Shown here in pieces: positions 1-9,917 of a stretch of 55,209 bases of DNA. Origin of the DNA: Branchiostoma floridae (lineage: Eukaryota; Chordata; Leptocardii; Amphioxiformes; Branchiostomatidae); assembly GCF_000003815.2 (NCBI RefSeq), contig NC_049989.1:14832842-14888050 (forward strand). Direction: 5' to 3'. Numbering within the stretch: position 1 is the first letter of the stretch; every line of letters begins with the position of its first letter. A program made the position numbers and the translations under genes. Below the pieces are notes generated by a model that worked only from the letters and a program-made list of their open reading frames with translations, was not told the DNA's origin and searched no databases.

Positions 1-336
1 TGCAGGGTGTTTCCCTCCAGTAATTTGGCTTTTACGAAACCAATACAGGTTCTGCTATTGCAAACTTGTAATTACCGATACAAGTTTTGCTATCGTAAAC
101 ATGTTATTGTTCACATTCAATTCTTCATCAATGTAAATCTATAAGACGAAAGAAGGATAAGAACACACCGGCAAAGACAATATTTTCCACTTCGGGAAAT
201 ACAAGAATCTAAAAAAATACATTGTTTGATGTGTTTCTGTCGAAAAACGTGTTAACTACTTGCACATGTGATAATGATTGACACAATTATATCACATTAC
301 TTAACCAGTAGATACAATCTTAACATCTATTACTAG

Positions 337-424
337 TAAAATAATGGGATAGAGGGGTGCTATCACATTTAAATGTGTGTCTACTAGATAAATAATGGGA
401 TAGCACCCCTCTATCACATTAATT
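337..424. repeat. Short inverted repeat (hairpin)
   Basis: Two copies of a roughly 25-bp segment with core GATAGAGGGGTGCTATC face each other, separated by about 30 bp. The hairpin is probably a small MITE remnant. The rest of 1-1139 is AT-rich and shows no recognisable gene. Confidence 0.6.
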
Positions 425-1139
425 CACTAGACAATCATTAAAATAACCGTTAAAAACAAGTTATCACAACTTTTCCAACTATCACGTTTTCTCTCCTAAA
501 ATACTTTTCAGGGCTAAATAAATGTAATAAAAAATCAAGTCTGCCGCTTCAGTTGTCAACCATGGCATTGCTGGGTATTTCTTTGTGCGACTTGATTGTT
601 TTTGCTTTGTTGACCTACGCAAAAAAATGTGCCAATATAATGACGCAAATATGCTGCAAAATAGTTGCAGATGTCAATATGATTTTTTTAATTAGATGAA
701 AGCAATCATTTTCTAACAACTACAGATCATCAGCAGATATCAATTGGCGCAAACGTGAGTTCGTAGCCTTCATCATTATGCACATGAAAATCATAGTTTC
801 ATAAAGTAGTATGTACCAATGTGCTGTATTTTCTCATAAAAAAATTATATCAGGGACAATAAAGCCTGATGACGTCATTCACATGGCCCCAAAAAATCGG
901 ATTTAGAATTCGTTGATGCCCATCTACCAATATTCGTTACGGCTCCATTCTTTATTCATTAATGAGAAAAAATGGAAGGTCAAAATGCCAATTTAGCCAA
1001 CCCTGAAACCTTAAGGTAGAATATTTTGCAGTTTTGACGCCAAAATTCTTCCATGTGGTTTTCCACTGAACACACAACATCGTTGTTTAATCAACTCAAT
1101 CCTCCCCCACGTAACCAAGCGTGGGTGTTTTAAGTGGTC

Positions 1140-2720
1140 CCAGCCACTTCAAATCTTCAGGAACATCTGTGTCCGTCAACAGCTACAATAACAAGCGTAT
1201 TCACTTTGCATGATATGACAGCTTGAAAGTTAATGTGTTTTGGTAGAATTAGTCCTCTGGCAAGATTAATTTATGATATCGAACACAGAGAAGAAAACGG
1301 CACTGTATGGTCTAAAATTTGGCTATCCTATAAATCATGGTTTGCTATCCTTTAGACCAGCCACGTCAAATCTTCAGGAACATCTGTATACGTATCCGTT
1401 AACAGCTGCAATAACAAGCATATTCACGTCGTATGATATGTGGCAGCTTGCTAATTGCACTACCAAAAATGCTTTTTCTTGTTTATCTTGTTTTGCTTCC
1501 TCACAGAATATTCATCTTCCAGGAAGAAAAAAATTCTTGTATTTCTTAAAATTTGAGAGTTGAATCTGGTTAGAAAAAAAACAAGAATTTCTAGACTTTT
1601 TCTTGCATTATAAGAAAAAATAAGAAGATTTTGCTTAACTGTCTGGAAAAATTTTTGTAGTTTCTCGTTTTGCTTGAACATTATTCTACATTTTCTTCCT
1701 GCAAGAATATTTGTCTTCATACAAGAATTGTCCATGGGGTAAGCAAAATAAGAAAAAAAATCATTTTTGGTAGTGTGAATGTTGATATGTTTTGGTAGAA
1801 TTAGTCCTCTGGCAATATTAAGTTATGATATCGAACACAGAGAAGAAAACGGCGATGTATGGTCTAAAATTTGGCTATCCTATAGATCATGGTTTGCTTT
1901 GCTTTAGACCAGCCACGTCAAATCTTCAGGAACATCTGTATCCGTCAACAGCTGCAATAATAAGCGTATTCACCTCGCGTGATATGGGAGCTTGAAAGTT
2001 AATGTTTTTTGGTAGAATTAGTCCTCTGGCAAGATTAACTTATGATATCGAACACAGTGAAGAAAATGGCACTGTATGGTCTAAAATTTGGCTATCCTAT
2101 AGATCATGGTTTGCTATGCTTTAGACCGGCCACTTCAAATCTTCAGGAACATCTGTATCTGCCAACAGCTGCAATAATAAGCGTATTCACTTTGCGTGAT
2201 ATGACAGCTTGAAAGTTAATACGTTTTGGTAGAATTAGTCCTCTGGCAAGATTAACTTATGATATCGAACACAGGGAAGAAAATGGCACTGTATGGTCTA
2301 AAATTTGGCTATCCTATAGATCATGGTTTTCTATGCTTTAGACCATCCACGTCAAATCTTCAGGAACATCTGTGTCCGTCAGCAGCTGCAATAATAAGCG
2401 TATTCACTTTGCGTGATATGGCAGCTTGAAAGTTAATACGTTTTGGTAGAATTAGTCCTCTGGCAAGATTAAGCTTATGATATCGAACACAGAGAAAAAA
2501 ACGGCGATGTATGGTCTAAAATTTGGCTATCCTATAGATCATGGTTTTCTATGCTTTAGACCAGCCACTTCAAATCTTCAGGAACATCTGTATCCGTCAA
2601 CAGCTGCAATAATAAGCTGCATGATATGACAGCTTGAAAGTTATGTTTTGGTAGAATTACTCCTCTGGCAAGATTAAGTTGATATCGAACACAGAGAAGA
2701 AAACGGCGCTGTTTAGCTTT
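1140..2720. repeat. 217-bp tandem repeat array
   Basis: The phrase AAATCTTCAGGAACATCTGT recurs at about 1151, 1368, 1920, 2137, 2354 and 2571. Spacing is 217 bp in every interval except 1368-1920, which is 335 bp longer because a MITE sits in that unit. Units differ by a few percent. The last copy is truncated (missing about 20 bp around 2620). Open frames inside are by-products of the repeat. Confidence 0.9.
1458..1775. mobile_element. Palindromic MITE inserted in the 217-bp array
   Basis: The ends are inverted: CACTACCAAAAATG on the left and CATTTTTGGTAGTG (as CATTTTTGG then TAGTG) on the right. The inside is AT-rich with repeated TTCTTG/CAAGAA blocks. The 318-bp length accounts for most of the 335-bp length anomaly in the array, so insertion after array formation is clear. 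I could not define the target-site duplication. Confidence 0.75.
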
Positions 2721-2789
2721 TTTTAATTTCATTTGGTTTTGGATAGACAAGGACAATGTCGCACTGCACTCAAGTCTTACATTACCAGT

Positions 2790-2995
2790 ACCAAATACAT
2801 AGTACAGACAGAAGGTAAATGTAGTCTTTTCTACTACCTCCCCAACCGAAGTTAGTTACTCATTTTCACACATGGGTGAAGTGAGTAAGGGTTTGTAAAG
2901 TGGCTTTCCCAAGGGCACAACGTCGGGGGCACGGCGGGTATCGAACTCGGGACCTCTAGATTCCGTTTAACACGCCACACACGACGCCGAGTATA
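2790..2995 (-). mobile_element. tRNA-derived SINE
   Basis: Read on the minus strand, a Pol III B box (GAGTTCGATACCC) lies at about 2934-2953 and is followed by the ...GTGCCCTTGGGAAAG... body shared with two other elements here (20100-20250 and 25460-25590). The A box is degraded. It is not a functional tRNA. Confidence 0.65.
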
Positions 2996-3246
2996 AAAAA
3001 TTGACTATCATATTACAGGAAAAATATCTCTTTCTATCTCTTTTACATAGTTGATAAAGTAACTGCACAAACGCAACGATCTGCGAAATGAGTTACCGTC
3101 CAAAAAGCGACGTCACTTTGTTTTCTTTGCACATCTGTCCGTTACGCACATTGAGTTCGTGCTGTGAATATGACATACCAAGTACTTTCTTATTTTCAGG
3201 CTTTAGTTTGGCTCTATCTTACATAAATCCTTGTTTGAATTCAGCA

Positions 3247-3480
3247 GTTATCTAAAGCTAGATCACCCTCATTCGCGGGGTAACCTATATCCGCTGTATT
3301 GTTTTTTAATTGAGTATCAAGGAACATGAAGTCGACAGTGGTTTCAAGTTGCAACATTTTAAATATTGCAGTTTGAAACCACCGTCCGTCGACTTGATAT
3401 CCCTAGATACTAGTACCATGTTTTCAGACACAACGGATAAAGGCTACCCCGCGGATAATAGTGAACTAGTTTTAAGTCAT
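3247..3480. mobile_element. Palindromic MITE, family A (copy 1)
   Basis: Terminal inverted repeats resemble CTAGTTCACCTTTATCCGCG, and the inside is a large stem with GTCGAC and GGTTTCAAATTGC blocks. The element lies directly upstream of the first visible GPCR exon. The same family recurs at 5999, 15763, 20379, 27723, 28151 and 31660. Confidence 0.75.
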
Positions 3481-3591
3481 ATGATAATGTGTACGGTGTA
3501 TCTGTTTACACATCGGATGGATTATGTAGGGCAACATGTTCTTGGAAACAGCAATTTTTAAATGATGTTCTTCTTTTTTTATATATTTCAG

Positions 3592-3700
3592 GTAAGCTGG
3601 TCCCGTATCTGGAAGTGGTGGTTTGTCAGGCCTCAGTGCTGACTATCGTGGCTGTGTCTATAGAGCGGTACCTGGGATTGACTCACCCTCTCAGGGCCAG
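3592..3700 (+). CDS. GPCR exon: TM3 and ERY motif
   Basis: The acceptor is tttcag at 3591 and the donor gtaagc at 3701. The exon starts with GT, the last two bases of a codon. The residue before KLVPYLE is the canonical disulfide cysteine of TM3 in this family, so the codon is very probably T|GT (inference). It encodes KLVPYLEVVVCQASVLTIVA followed by the ERY motif and THPLRA. Confidence 0.85.
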
Positions 3701-3909
3701 GTAAGCTGTTGAAAATCAAACAAATACAAGGTATCAAAAGTAAGAGCTATTTGTCACGTGTGCCCAAACATCAATATACATCACATTACATACCTACATA
3801 CATACACGTACACGCACGTACACTATTACACACAAACACGCAAACACACACACACACACACACGCACACACAATACATACACACACATACGCTCATACAC
3901 ACGCACGGT

Positions 3910-3988
<79 letters not shown>

Positions 3989-6900
3989 ACACACACACAC
4001 ACACATACACATATACGCACACACAACATTAGACATGCCCACATGAACTATATACACAAAGGACATTATTTGATTCATGTGTGGAAGAATATATCAAAGA
4101 GAAAAGCGAACAAAAGTAGTGTTAACTCCTTCAGAAGTTTTGTCCTATTTTGTATTCCTTGACTGTATCCCCCGTGTTAATAATTTCTCCGCAGGTCTGT
4201 ATGTACCAGCAGTCGCACATGGAGGGCCGTTATCCTGCTCTGGGTCACCTCCCTGCTGGCGGGGTCACCGGTCCTGTCTATCGCCGAGCTAACCACGTAA
4301 GATCTACCTGTCAATCATGTCACTTAGAGATAATCTTTGTGTGGTTAACAGACTTACGCTGCAATCCAACATGGCGTAGATGACGTCAGATGAAAAGCCT
4401 GTTTACCTTAACAAGCTCTAGGGGACCTAAATCTAATCATTTCATGAGGTTTCATCAGAACTACAACTTTTTGTCCACAACTAAGTTCAGTATGTACAAC
4501 AGTACATACAGTATGTACTGTACGTAAAACAACCAACGTTTCAGTACCCATCTGTCACCTTCTTCAGGGCAAAATATAACTGGTCATTTTGTACTGCAAG
4601 CTAGGTGTCGCTGTTAACAGTGCAGTCCCAAACGCATTACACATGAAACCTCCTTGATTTATGTTACTTCGGATCTATTAATTTTCTTGAAGTTAAAAGG
4701 TTGATACTTGGAAAAACAACATATTAAACATTTTTTTAGATTTATGCAACACGGGCATTTGTTGTCACTTGCTTAAAAGACATGGTGTATTTCGGGGCTT
4801 TGTTGTTGGAGTCGGTACATGTATGTGCGTTTGAGAAATATCTGGTTTCTGACAGTCAGGCCATGTTGATTTGATTAAAAGAATAACATCCTCTGAAAAC
4901 CAAAAAAAAACTTATGTGAGTGTGAAAACAAAAAAAGTTGGTCCCCAAAACTGAAAGTTGCATTCATTATGAAATCCAAGTCATCAGATAGGTTGCAGAA
5001 ATGGCTGAACACACAGAATTTGGTTCACCAAACAATATATTCTTCATATTTGTTCTTTCACATCTTCTTTGACCTTGTAATTGACGTTGACATTCTAACA
5101 TTCTATGACACATTAGTATACGTTTTTTCCATGTAAAGCATATACAGTCAAACCTGGCTATAGCGGCCACTCAAGGGACCGGACAAATTTGGCCACTATA
5201 GACAGGTGGCCTCTGTATAGAGGTGGCAACTTGTAGATAAGATACCCAAGGGACCGACAAAAAGTGGCCACTATGGACAGGTGGCCCCTCTGTAGAGGTG
5301 GCCCCTAATACAGGTTTGACTGTATTTGCTTATTTTGCAGCTGGTTTGTACGATTTACAGTATGGTTGAAAACTTTTGGACCAGCCGAAAATTGATGCGC
5401 GATTGGATGTCATCCATGTAATCAAATCAACATGGCCGGATTACAAATGAAATGTTAAATCTAGAGGAAACCTTGATTAAGTCTTTTACAGCTACCCAGT
5501 AGAGTAGGGTTTATAGGGGTCGAAATATATTTTACCCACCTCTAGATATAGACGTGTCCTGAAGTTTTAATATTTCATACATCACGTCAGACGTGATGTA
5601 TGAAATATTAAAACTTCAGGAACTGAGTATTTATGATACATATCGTGCGCTGTGTTCCGGGGTGGGGTGAGGTGGGTTGCGTTTAATATGTCTTGTTGCT
5701 GAGGATGTATGGCTTAGAAATAACCTGTCCCCAATTGATAACAAGAATGCGGTAAATCTAAAGGATATCTGGAGTTGCTTACAGTTTCCAAGTATCATAG
5801 GTTCTCAGTTTGTGGATGCTATAATATCCTGCGAGATAAATTTCTGGTATATGTCACTTTATTCCTGTTACCAATGATGAAAGCTGTGGACTTTGCGCAA
5901 TGCATCTTTTCGTAGATATATATTTTCTTCTCTGTGACTTTCCACATGAATTCCTGAAAAGAGATGTAAAATTTGACTAAAATAATCATCTTGTGCTAAC
6001 ACTAGTTCACCTTTATCCGTGAGGTAAACCTATATTCGCTATTTTTAAAAACAGGGTATCTAGGGATATCTAGTCGACGGACGGTGGTTTCAAATTGCTA
6101 TTATTTTTAAATATTTAAAACCAACGACCATATATTGCGTTTTGAAACCATCATATCAATGCAATTCAAAAGATTACGAATGCTGGCTGGGACGTCTGAC
6201 AGTTTCCAAACCATATCCAGTTGATTGTCATGAGTAATTGCTATTTACCGTATCTTGTGTGTAAATTTTTGGCGACGCCTCATGGACAAGCCTAACAGTG
6301 TAGTAGTGTGCGTCCGTTTGTCAAGAATTCCCAGAATTGTACAGGCATGTCAGGAATTTATTTTCCGCGCGTGCGTAGTTGCATCATGCTAGTCTGCATT
6401 CTTCCGTTCCCCGGAGGGAATTCCCAAGTAGCCCTAGGGCAAAGAAAGAGAGAACTTTATCGCACGACATTTGCACATGGTACAATGTATGGCAACTACT
6501 ATTACACAGAGTACAAAATAGGTATATAGAATGAAAGTGATGCTCCAGTCAGGGCGAAGATTAGTAAAGAACATTTGGATTTGTCAGCTCGTTAGCAACC
6601 AGAGGTTATAGGTGACAGAGTAATCCATCAACCCTGTGCAGTTTGTACCACTGGTGGCGGCACACAAAAACACTGATGTTCACTTTTACATTGTACGATG
6701 ATTTCTTTGCTCCAGGTATTACCAAAACGACACAGCTATCACCGTTTGCGACACGAAGGTGGACAAGCCGTGGAAGACGGCCTACGTGCTGACCACCACC
6801 GTTCTGTTCTTCATCGTGCCTATCCTTCTCCTCTGCGTGCTGTATTCCATCATCGGGCGGAAAATGGTGGGCACGTGCCGGCTGAACTCTGAGGAGGTAC

Positions 6901-8734
6901 GCGTTAGAGAATGTCTGATCTACAAGCGAATGTTAATCAATATCTCACTTGACTGCGCAAAATTGCGCTAGGGAATTGGGAAACTGCGAAATTTGTGAAA
7001 ATTTTCACTTGTGGTCACACTGACGTCGACCGTATATAGCTATGAGTCGCCAATGTGAGTCAAATAAAATGACCGCGCCCGGAATGTCACATTATAGGGT
7101 TGGATACAAGACATGTTGATTGGATATCTCAGTATTGCCACTCAATCAAGAAAAAAACAGACAATTGCACATGTACAATGTTTAAGAGTTCATTGAAAAG
7201 ATATTTGCAATGATAAAAGGATATTCAAAATTTGTGTCATTGTGCTTATTTGCGCCATTTTGTCAATTGCAATTTTTAAAAATAAAAATCGCAATTTCAG
7301 GCAACAAATCACACCACAAATTGCGCCACTTCGCGAAGCCTAGTGCAGTCTAGTGAGACATCTGCCTAAGGATCCGGTCTCAGTGTTACATCTAGGAATT
7401 TGGATTGGTTCATTTTTAATTTTATCAATTTGCACGAAACATAAATAACAAAACTCGTTATATAATATAGCACTGTAGAGGTAGTGGAGAGCTCACAATG
7501 GTATGGTTCCATTCATTTATATGTGTCATTAGCAATAATTGGAAAATAATGATAATATAAAGTTTATATTTTTAATTATTGCAAATTCTTGCCCGTGGGC
7601 TAATTGAAGGTAACATGAGAGATTCAAACAATGTAAAAACAATATCACAGGTGTCTACTCTAGTCTAAAACTAGTAAAAGCTAACTCTAGATCCTGGGTT
7701 ATTGGGTTCGACTCATCTTTCGAAGACAGCGGAGGACGAAAGATCCCCACCTTTTCTATTATGTGTGGGTTTTGTGATGTTAGAAGGAGAATTGTTTTCT
7801 TTTTCTCGGTGATGTCGTTTTGGATGGAATTTGGTGGCCTCTTCAAATAGCTCTTTTCTTTCGTAATCGTAGAAAGAGCAGTTTGACATGAAATGTGTTT
7901 CGTCTTCCACCATGTTTGACGGGCATTGTTAGCACGTAATAATCCCAACTGTATCTTCTGCAGGCCAGCGACAGTCTTGTTGAGCGGCAGCGGTCACGTC
8001 GTCGCGTAGTGTACATGATGGTCACCGTAGTCGTGGTGTTCTTCGTGTCCCTCCTCCCTCAGCGCGTGGTGCAGCTATGGCTCATCCTCGCTCCTCGCGA
8101 AGACATCAACGCCTTCGGCCAACACGACGTCCTCATCCTGGTGGTCTTCCTCCGGATCATGCTGTACTTGAACTCCACGCTAAACCCCATCATCTACACG
8201 CTGTTCTCCACGCAGTTCCGGAGCGCGTTCCTCCGCCTTGTGGGGTTCAAGGACAAGTCTGCATCCCTCCAGAGGACCACCAACACCCGCTGCTGGCTCG
8301 TTCGCTACCGGAACACTCTAGAAATCCACGGGAAGGGGGTCCACCGAACCAAAGCCGAGCCGGGCTTCATCAACCGACAGGCGTATCCAATGCTGCCCAT
8401 CATAAAATCTACCGGTGTCGCAGCGAATCAGGGAGTGGGGAGAATTACAAGACAAGTCACCTCGACACCCTCTCCGCTTAGCCTACACGTGAGAGGCAAC
8501 TCCATTGTCTCGATGGTCCCGACGATCCATTTCAGTGATTCGGACCAGGACATGGAAGTGCCACCGAAGGACGAAGTTGTGCAGATCTACGGCCTACAGC
8601 CAGACGCACTCCTGAAACCTTTTTCCGAGACGAGCAGGCTCACCAACAGCACGTCTCTGAGAGACGTGTACGGTGACTCTGTAGTGGGAGATAACGGGTT
8701 AGATACGAACACACCCATGTCTAAGAGCTTCTAG
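3592..8734 (+). CDS. Class A peptide GPCR (TRHR/ETHR/GHSR-like), 3' part, four exons
   Basis: Joining 3592-3700, 4195-4296, 6716-6896 and 7964-8734 gives an uninterrupted frame of 386 residues plus TAG at 8732-8734. All six internal boundaries are GT/AG and phases agree. The frame runs from TM3 through TM7 and a C-terminal tail of about 150 residues. Visible landmarks: an ERY version of the DRY motif in SIERYLGLTHPL, an extracellular-loop-2 cysteine (TVCDTK), the TM5 run FFIVPILLLCVLYSIIGRKM, the TM6 proline in VSLLPQRV, and NPIIY in TM7. Established knowledge: such receptors sit in the plasma membrane and couple peptide ligands to G proteins. The TM6-TM7 wording (LLPxRVxxLW, FLRIMLYLNSTLNPIIY) most resembles TRH, ecdysis-triggering-hormone and ghrelin receptors; the ligand cannot be told from sequence. 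TM1-2 are missing: no matching exon is visible in 1-3591, so the gene probably starts outside the window. Confidence 0.88.
3826..4025. repeat. (CA)n microsatellite
   Basis: About 200 bp of nearly pure CA dinucleotides with a few interruptions lie in the GPCR intron between the TM3 and TM4 exons. Apparent Thr-His or Cys-Val open frames are artefacts of this repeat. Confidence 0.95.
4195..4296 (+). CDS. GPCR exon: intracellular loop 2 and TM4
   Basis: The acceptor is ctccgcag and the donor gtaaga. With the split codon AG|G, the frame reads RSVCTSSRTWRAVILLWV then TSLLAGSPVLSIAELT. The TM4 tryptophan (LLW) and proline (SPV) are in their usual places. The exon is 102 bp and ends after two bases of a codon. 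Confidence 0.85.
5143..5325. mobile_element. pogo/Tigger-like MITE
   Basis: The ends TACAGTCAAACCTG and CAGGTTTGACTGTA are perfect inverted repeats flanked by TA, as expected for the Tc1/mariner superfamily. The inside carries repeated GTGGCCACTATAGACAGG-type blocks. The 183-bp element lies in a GPCR intron. Confidence 0.8.
5558..5620. repeat. Perfect 63-bp palindrome
   Basis: Two 31-base arms beginning CCTGAAGTTTTAATATTTCA are exact reverse complements around a single A at 5589. No mismatch is present. The palindrome sits in the GPCR intron between the TM4 and TM5 exons. Confidence 0.95.
5999..6155. mobile_element. Palindromic MITE, family A (copy 2, truncated)
   Basis: The left terminus CTAGTTCACCTTTATCCGTG and central GTCGACGGACGGTGGTTTC match family A. 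The right end is lost after about 155 bp. Confidence 0.7.
6716..6896 (+). CDS. GPCR exon: extracellular loop 2 and TM5
   Basis: The acceptor is ctccag and the donor gtacgc. The exon encodes YYQNDTAITVCDTKVDKPW, including an N-glycosylation sequon (NDT) and the loop-2 cysteine, then TM5 with its proline (FIVPIL) and the cytoplasmic RKM. It closes in phase 0 after SEE. Confidence 0.87.
7655..7948 (-). pseudogene. LINE 3' fragment (reverse-transcriptase C-terminus)
   Basis: The minus strand encodes CPSNMVEDETHFMSNCSFYD then YERKELFEEATKFHP, the Cys/His-containing C-terminal segment found in many LINE polymerases. Upstream and downstream parts of the polymerase are absent and a stop precedes the CPSN block, so it is a dead remnant. 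Its edge lies about 15 bp from the acceptor of the last GPCR exon. Confidence 0.7.
7964..8734 (+). CDS. GPCR terminal exon: TM6, TM7 and cytoplasmic tail
   Basis: The acceptor is cttctgcag ending at 7963, and the frame starts in phase 0 with ASDSLVERQRSRRRVVYMMV. TM6 has the conserved proline (SLLPQRV), but leucine replaces the tryptophan usual in CWxP. TM7 carries LNSTLNPIIY and helix 8 follows (TLFSTQFRSAFLRL). The tail is long and rich in Ser/Thr, with possible kinase/arrestin sites. TAG ends it at 8732-8734. The exon is clearly higher in GC than the flanking introns. Confidence 0.92.
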   Translation, partial: ASDSLVERQRSRRRVVYMMVTVVVVFFVSLLPQRVVQLWLILAPREDINAFGQHDVLILVVFLRIMLYLNSTLNPIIYTLFSTQFRSAFLRLVGFKDKSASLQRTTNTRCWLVRYRNTLEIHGKGVHRTKAEPGFINRQAYPMLPIIKSTGVAANQGVGRITRQVTSTPSPLSLHVRGNSIVSMVPTIHFSDSDQDMEVPPKDEVVQIYGLQPDALLKPFSETSRLTNSTSLRDVYGDSVVGDNGLDTNTPMSKSF

Positions 8735-9640
8735 CTCGGCAACGCTGAAGAGGCCTAGGAAAAGATGTTATGTTTTCGGTTAACCATTCATTTAGGATTT
8801 TACCATGGTCAATATTGACCGAAGGATGCCATATAGGTAATCGACTCTATCAAAAACCTGTTGACTTTTTTTGTCTCGACCGCTGCTGGCAAGACATAAA
8901 TTTTTTCGATCAAAGTCATGAAATGCAAAACAGACTTCCGTGTACTTTGTTCAGTTTATAAAACACGTTTGTACTGTTTCACATCGATGTGTAACTATGA
9001 TAATAACAACACAGTGTCTTGATGAATTTAATTTTTACATGTTAAACTGCTTTTGCTGGATGACAAAATCTAAGAAAAAAGAAAAGATCTAGAGAAAGAA
9101 AAGAAAACAGAAAATCAAGATTGTAGCCGGAAACACTACATTTTTTGCTAGGCCTGACAAACGGTAATACAGGGTTAACTCGGAAACAAAAAGTTGTTTA
9201 GCCTATTTTAGCTTAAGTTCGTTCCTCCAATCGCTTCCCCTGCGAAATGCCAATATTTCCAAATACGCAATGATTCCCCCTACCCCCTACGATGCCACGG
9301 AGACCTCAATTATACCCCGCAAGCTACAAATTACCAGTTTGCGTCTTCTATACAGATTTTAAATTGAATTCGAGTTACCTATGGCGTCTACTTAGATCAT
9401 GTCATGTAGTTTTATAGGCGAAAATTGTCTCCTTGCGACCTAAATTGGATTTGTGTAAATGCAATCCTTGACTTCACACTTGGCATATGTGAAGTCAAGA
9501 ATTACACAATTGGAATATGATGCAAAATATAAAATTTTCACTGAAACAAAACAAACAAAAAACATACAAAGTGAAAAAAAATCATTTTTTTACTTCCATG
9601 AAAATGGAAGTACTGTTTTGGATCCAGATGACGTATGGAG
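8735..9640 (+). other. Downstream of GPCR stop; probable 3' UTR, no gene seen
   Basis: The sequence is AT-rich with no coding exon. A short hairpin (CTTGACTTCACA/TGTGAAGTCAAG) occurs at 9467-9500. No obvious polyadenylation signal lies near the stop. Confidence 0.4.
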
Positions 9641-9645
9641 ATATA

Positions 9646-9917
9646 TTACAACAATCTTTATTGACACGACAAAAGTACAGCGACTTTCGTAAGGTCTACA
9701 TGTATAACAACTACTTACAGTACAACTAAACACATATATATATGGATATCTATAGGTATGGATACATCAACATAAAGGGTCTAGCATGTCATTTACACTA
9801 TTGGTTCTACGGTATAAACAATCGTGGATATATTTGCCTACTTGTACACAATGTGGATTATCGCCTCCCAGAATGTACTTGAATTTATCTATCGAACAGA
9901 GAGTAGCAAAGTCGCTG
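9646..9917. repeat. Dispersed repeat, copy 1 (partner 14986-15255)
   Basis: About 270 bp is shared in direct orientation with 14986-15255, from CAATCTTTATTGACACGACA to ATCGAACAGAGAGTAGCAAA. Read on the minus strand, the first part ends in ...TCAATAAAGATTG, like a LINE 3' tail. Confidence 0.85.

Noticed and set aside
3709-4162. Long Thr-His and Cys-Val open frames
   Set aside because: They are translations of the (CA)n microsatellite.
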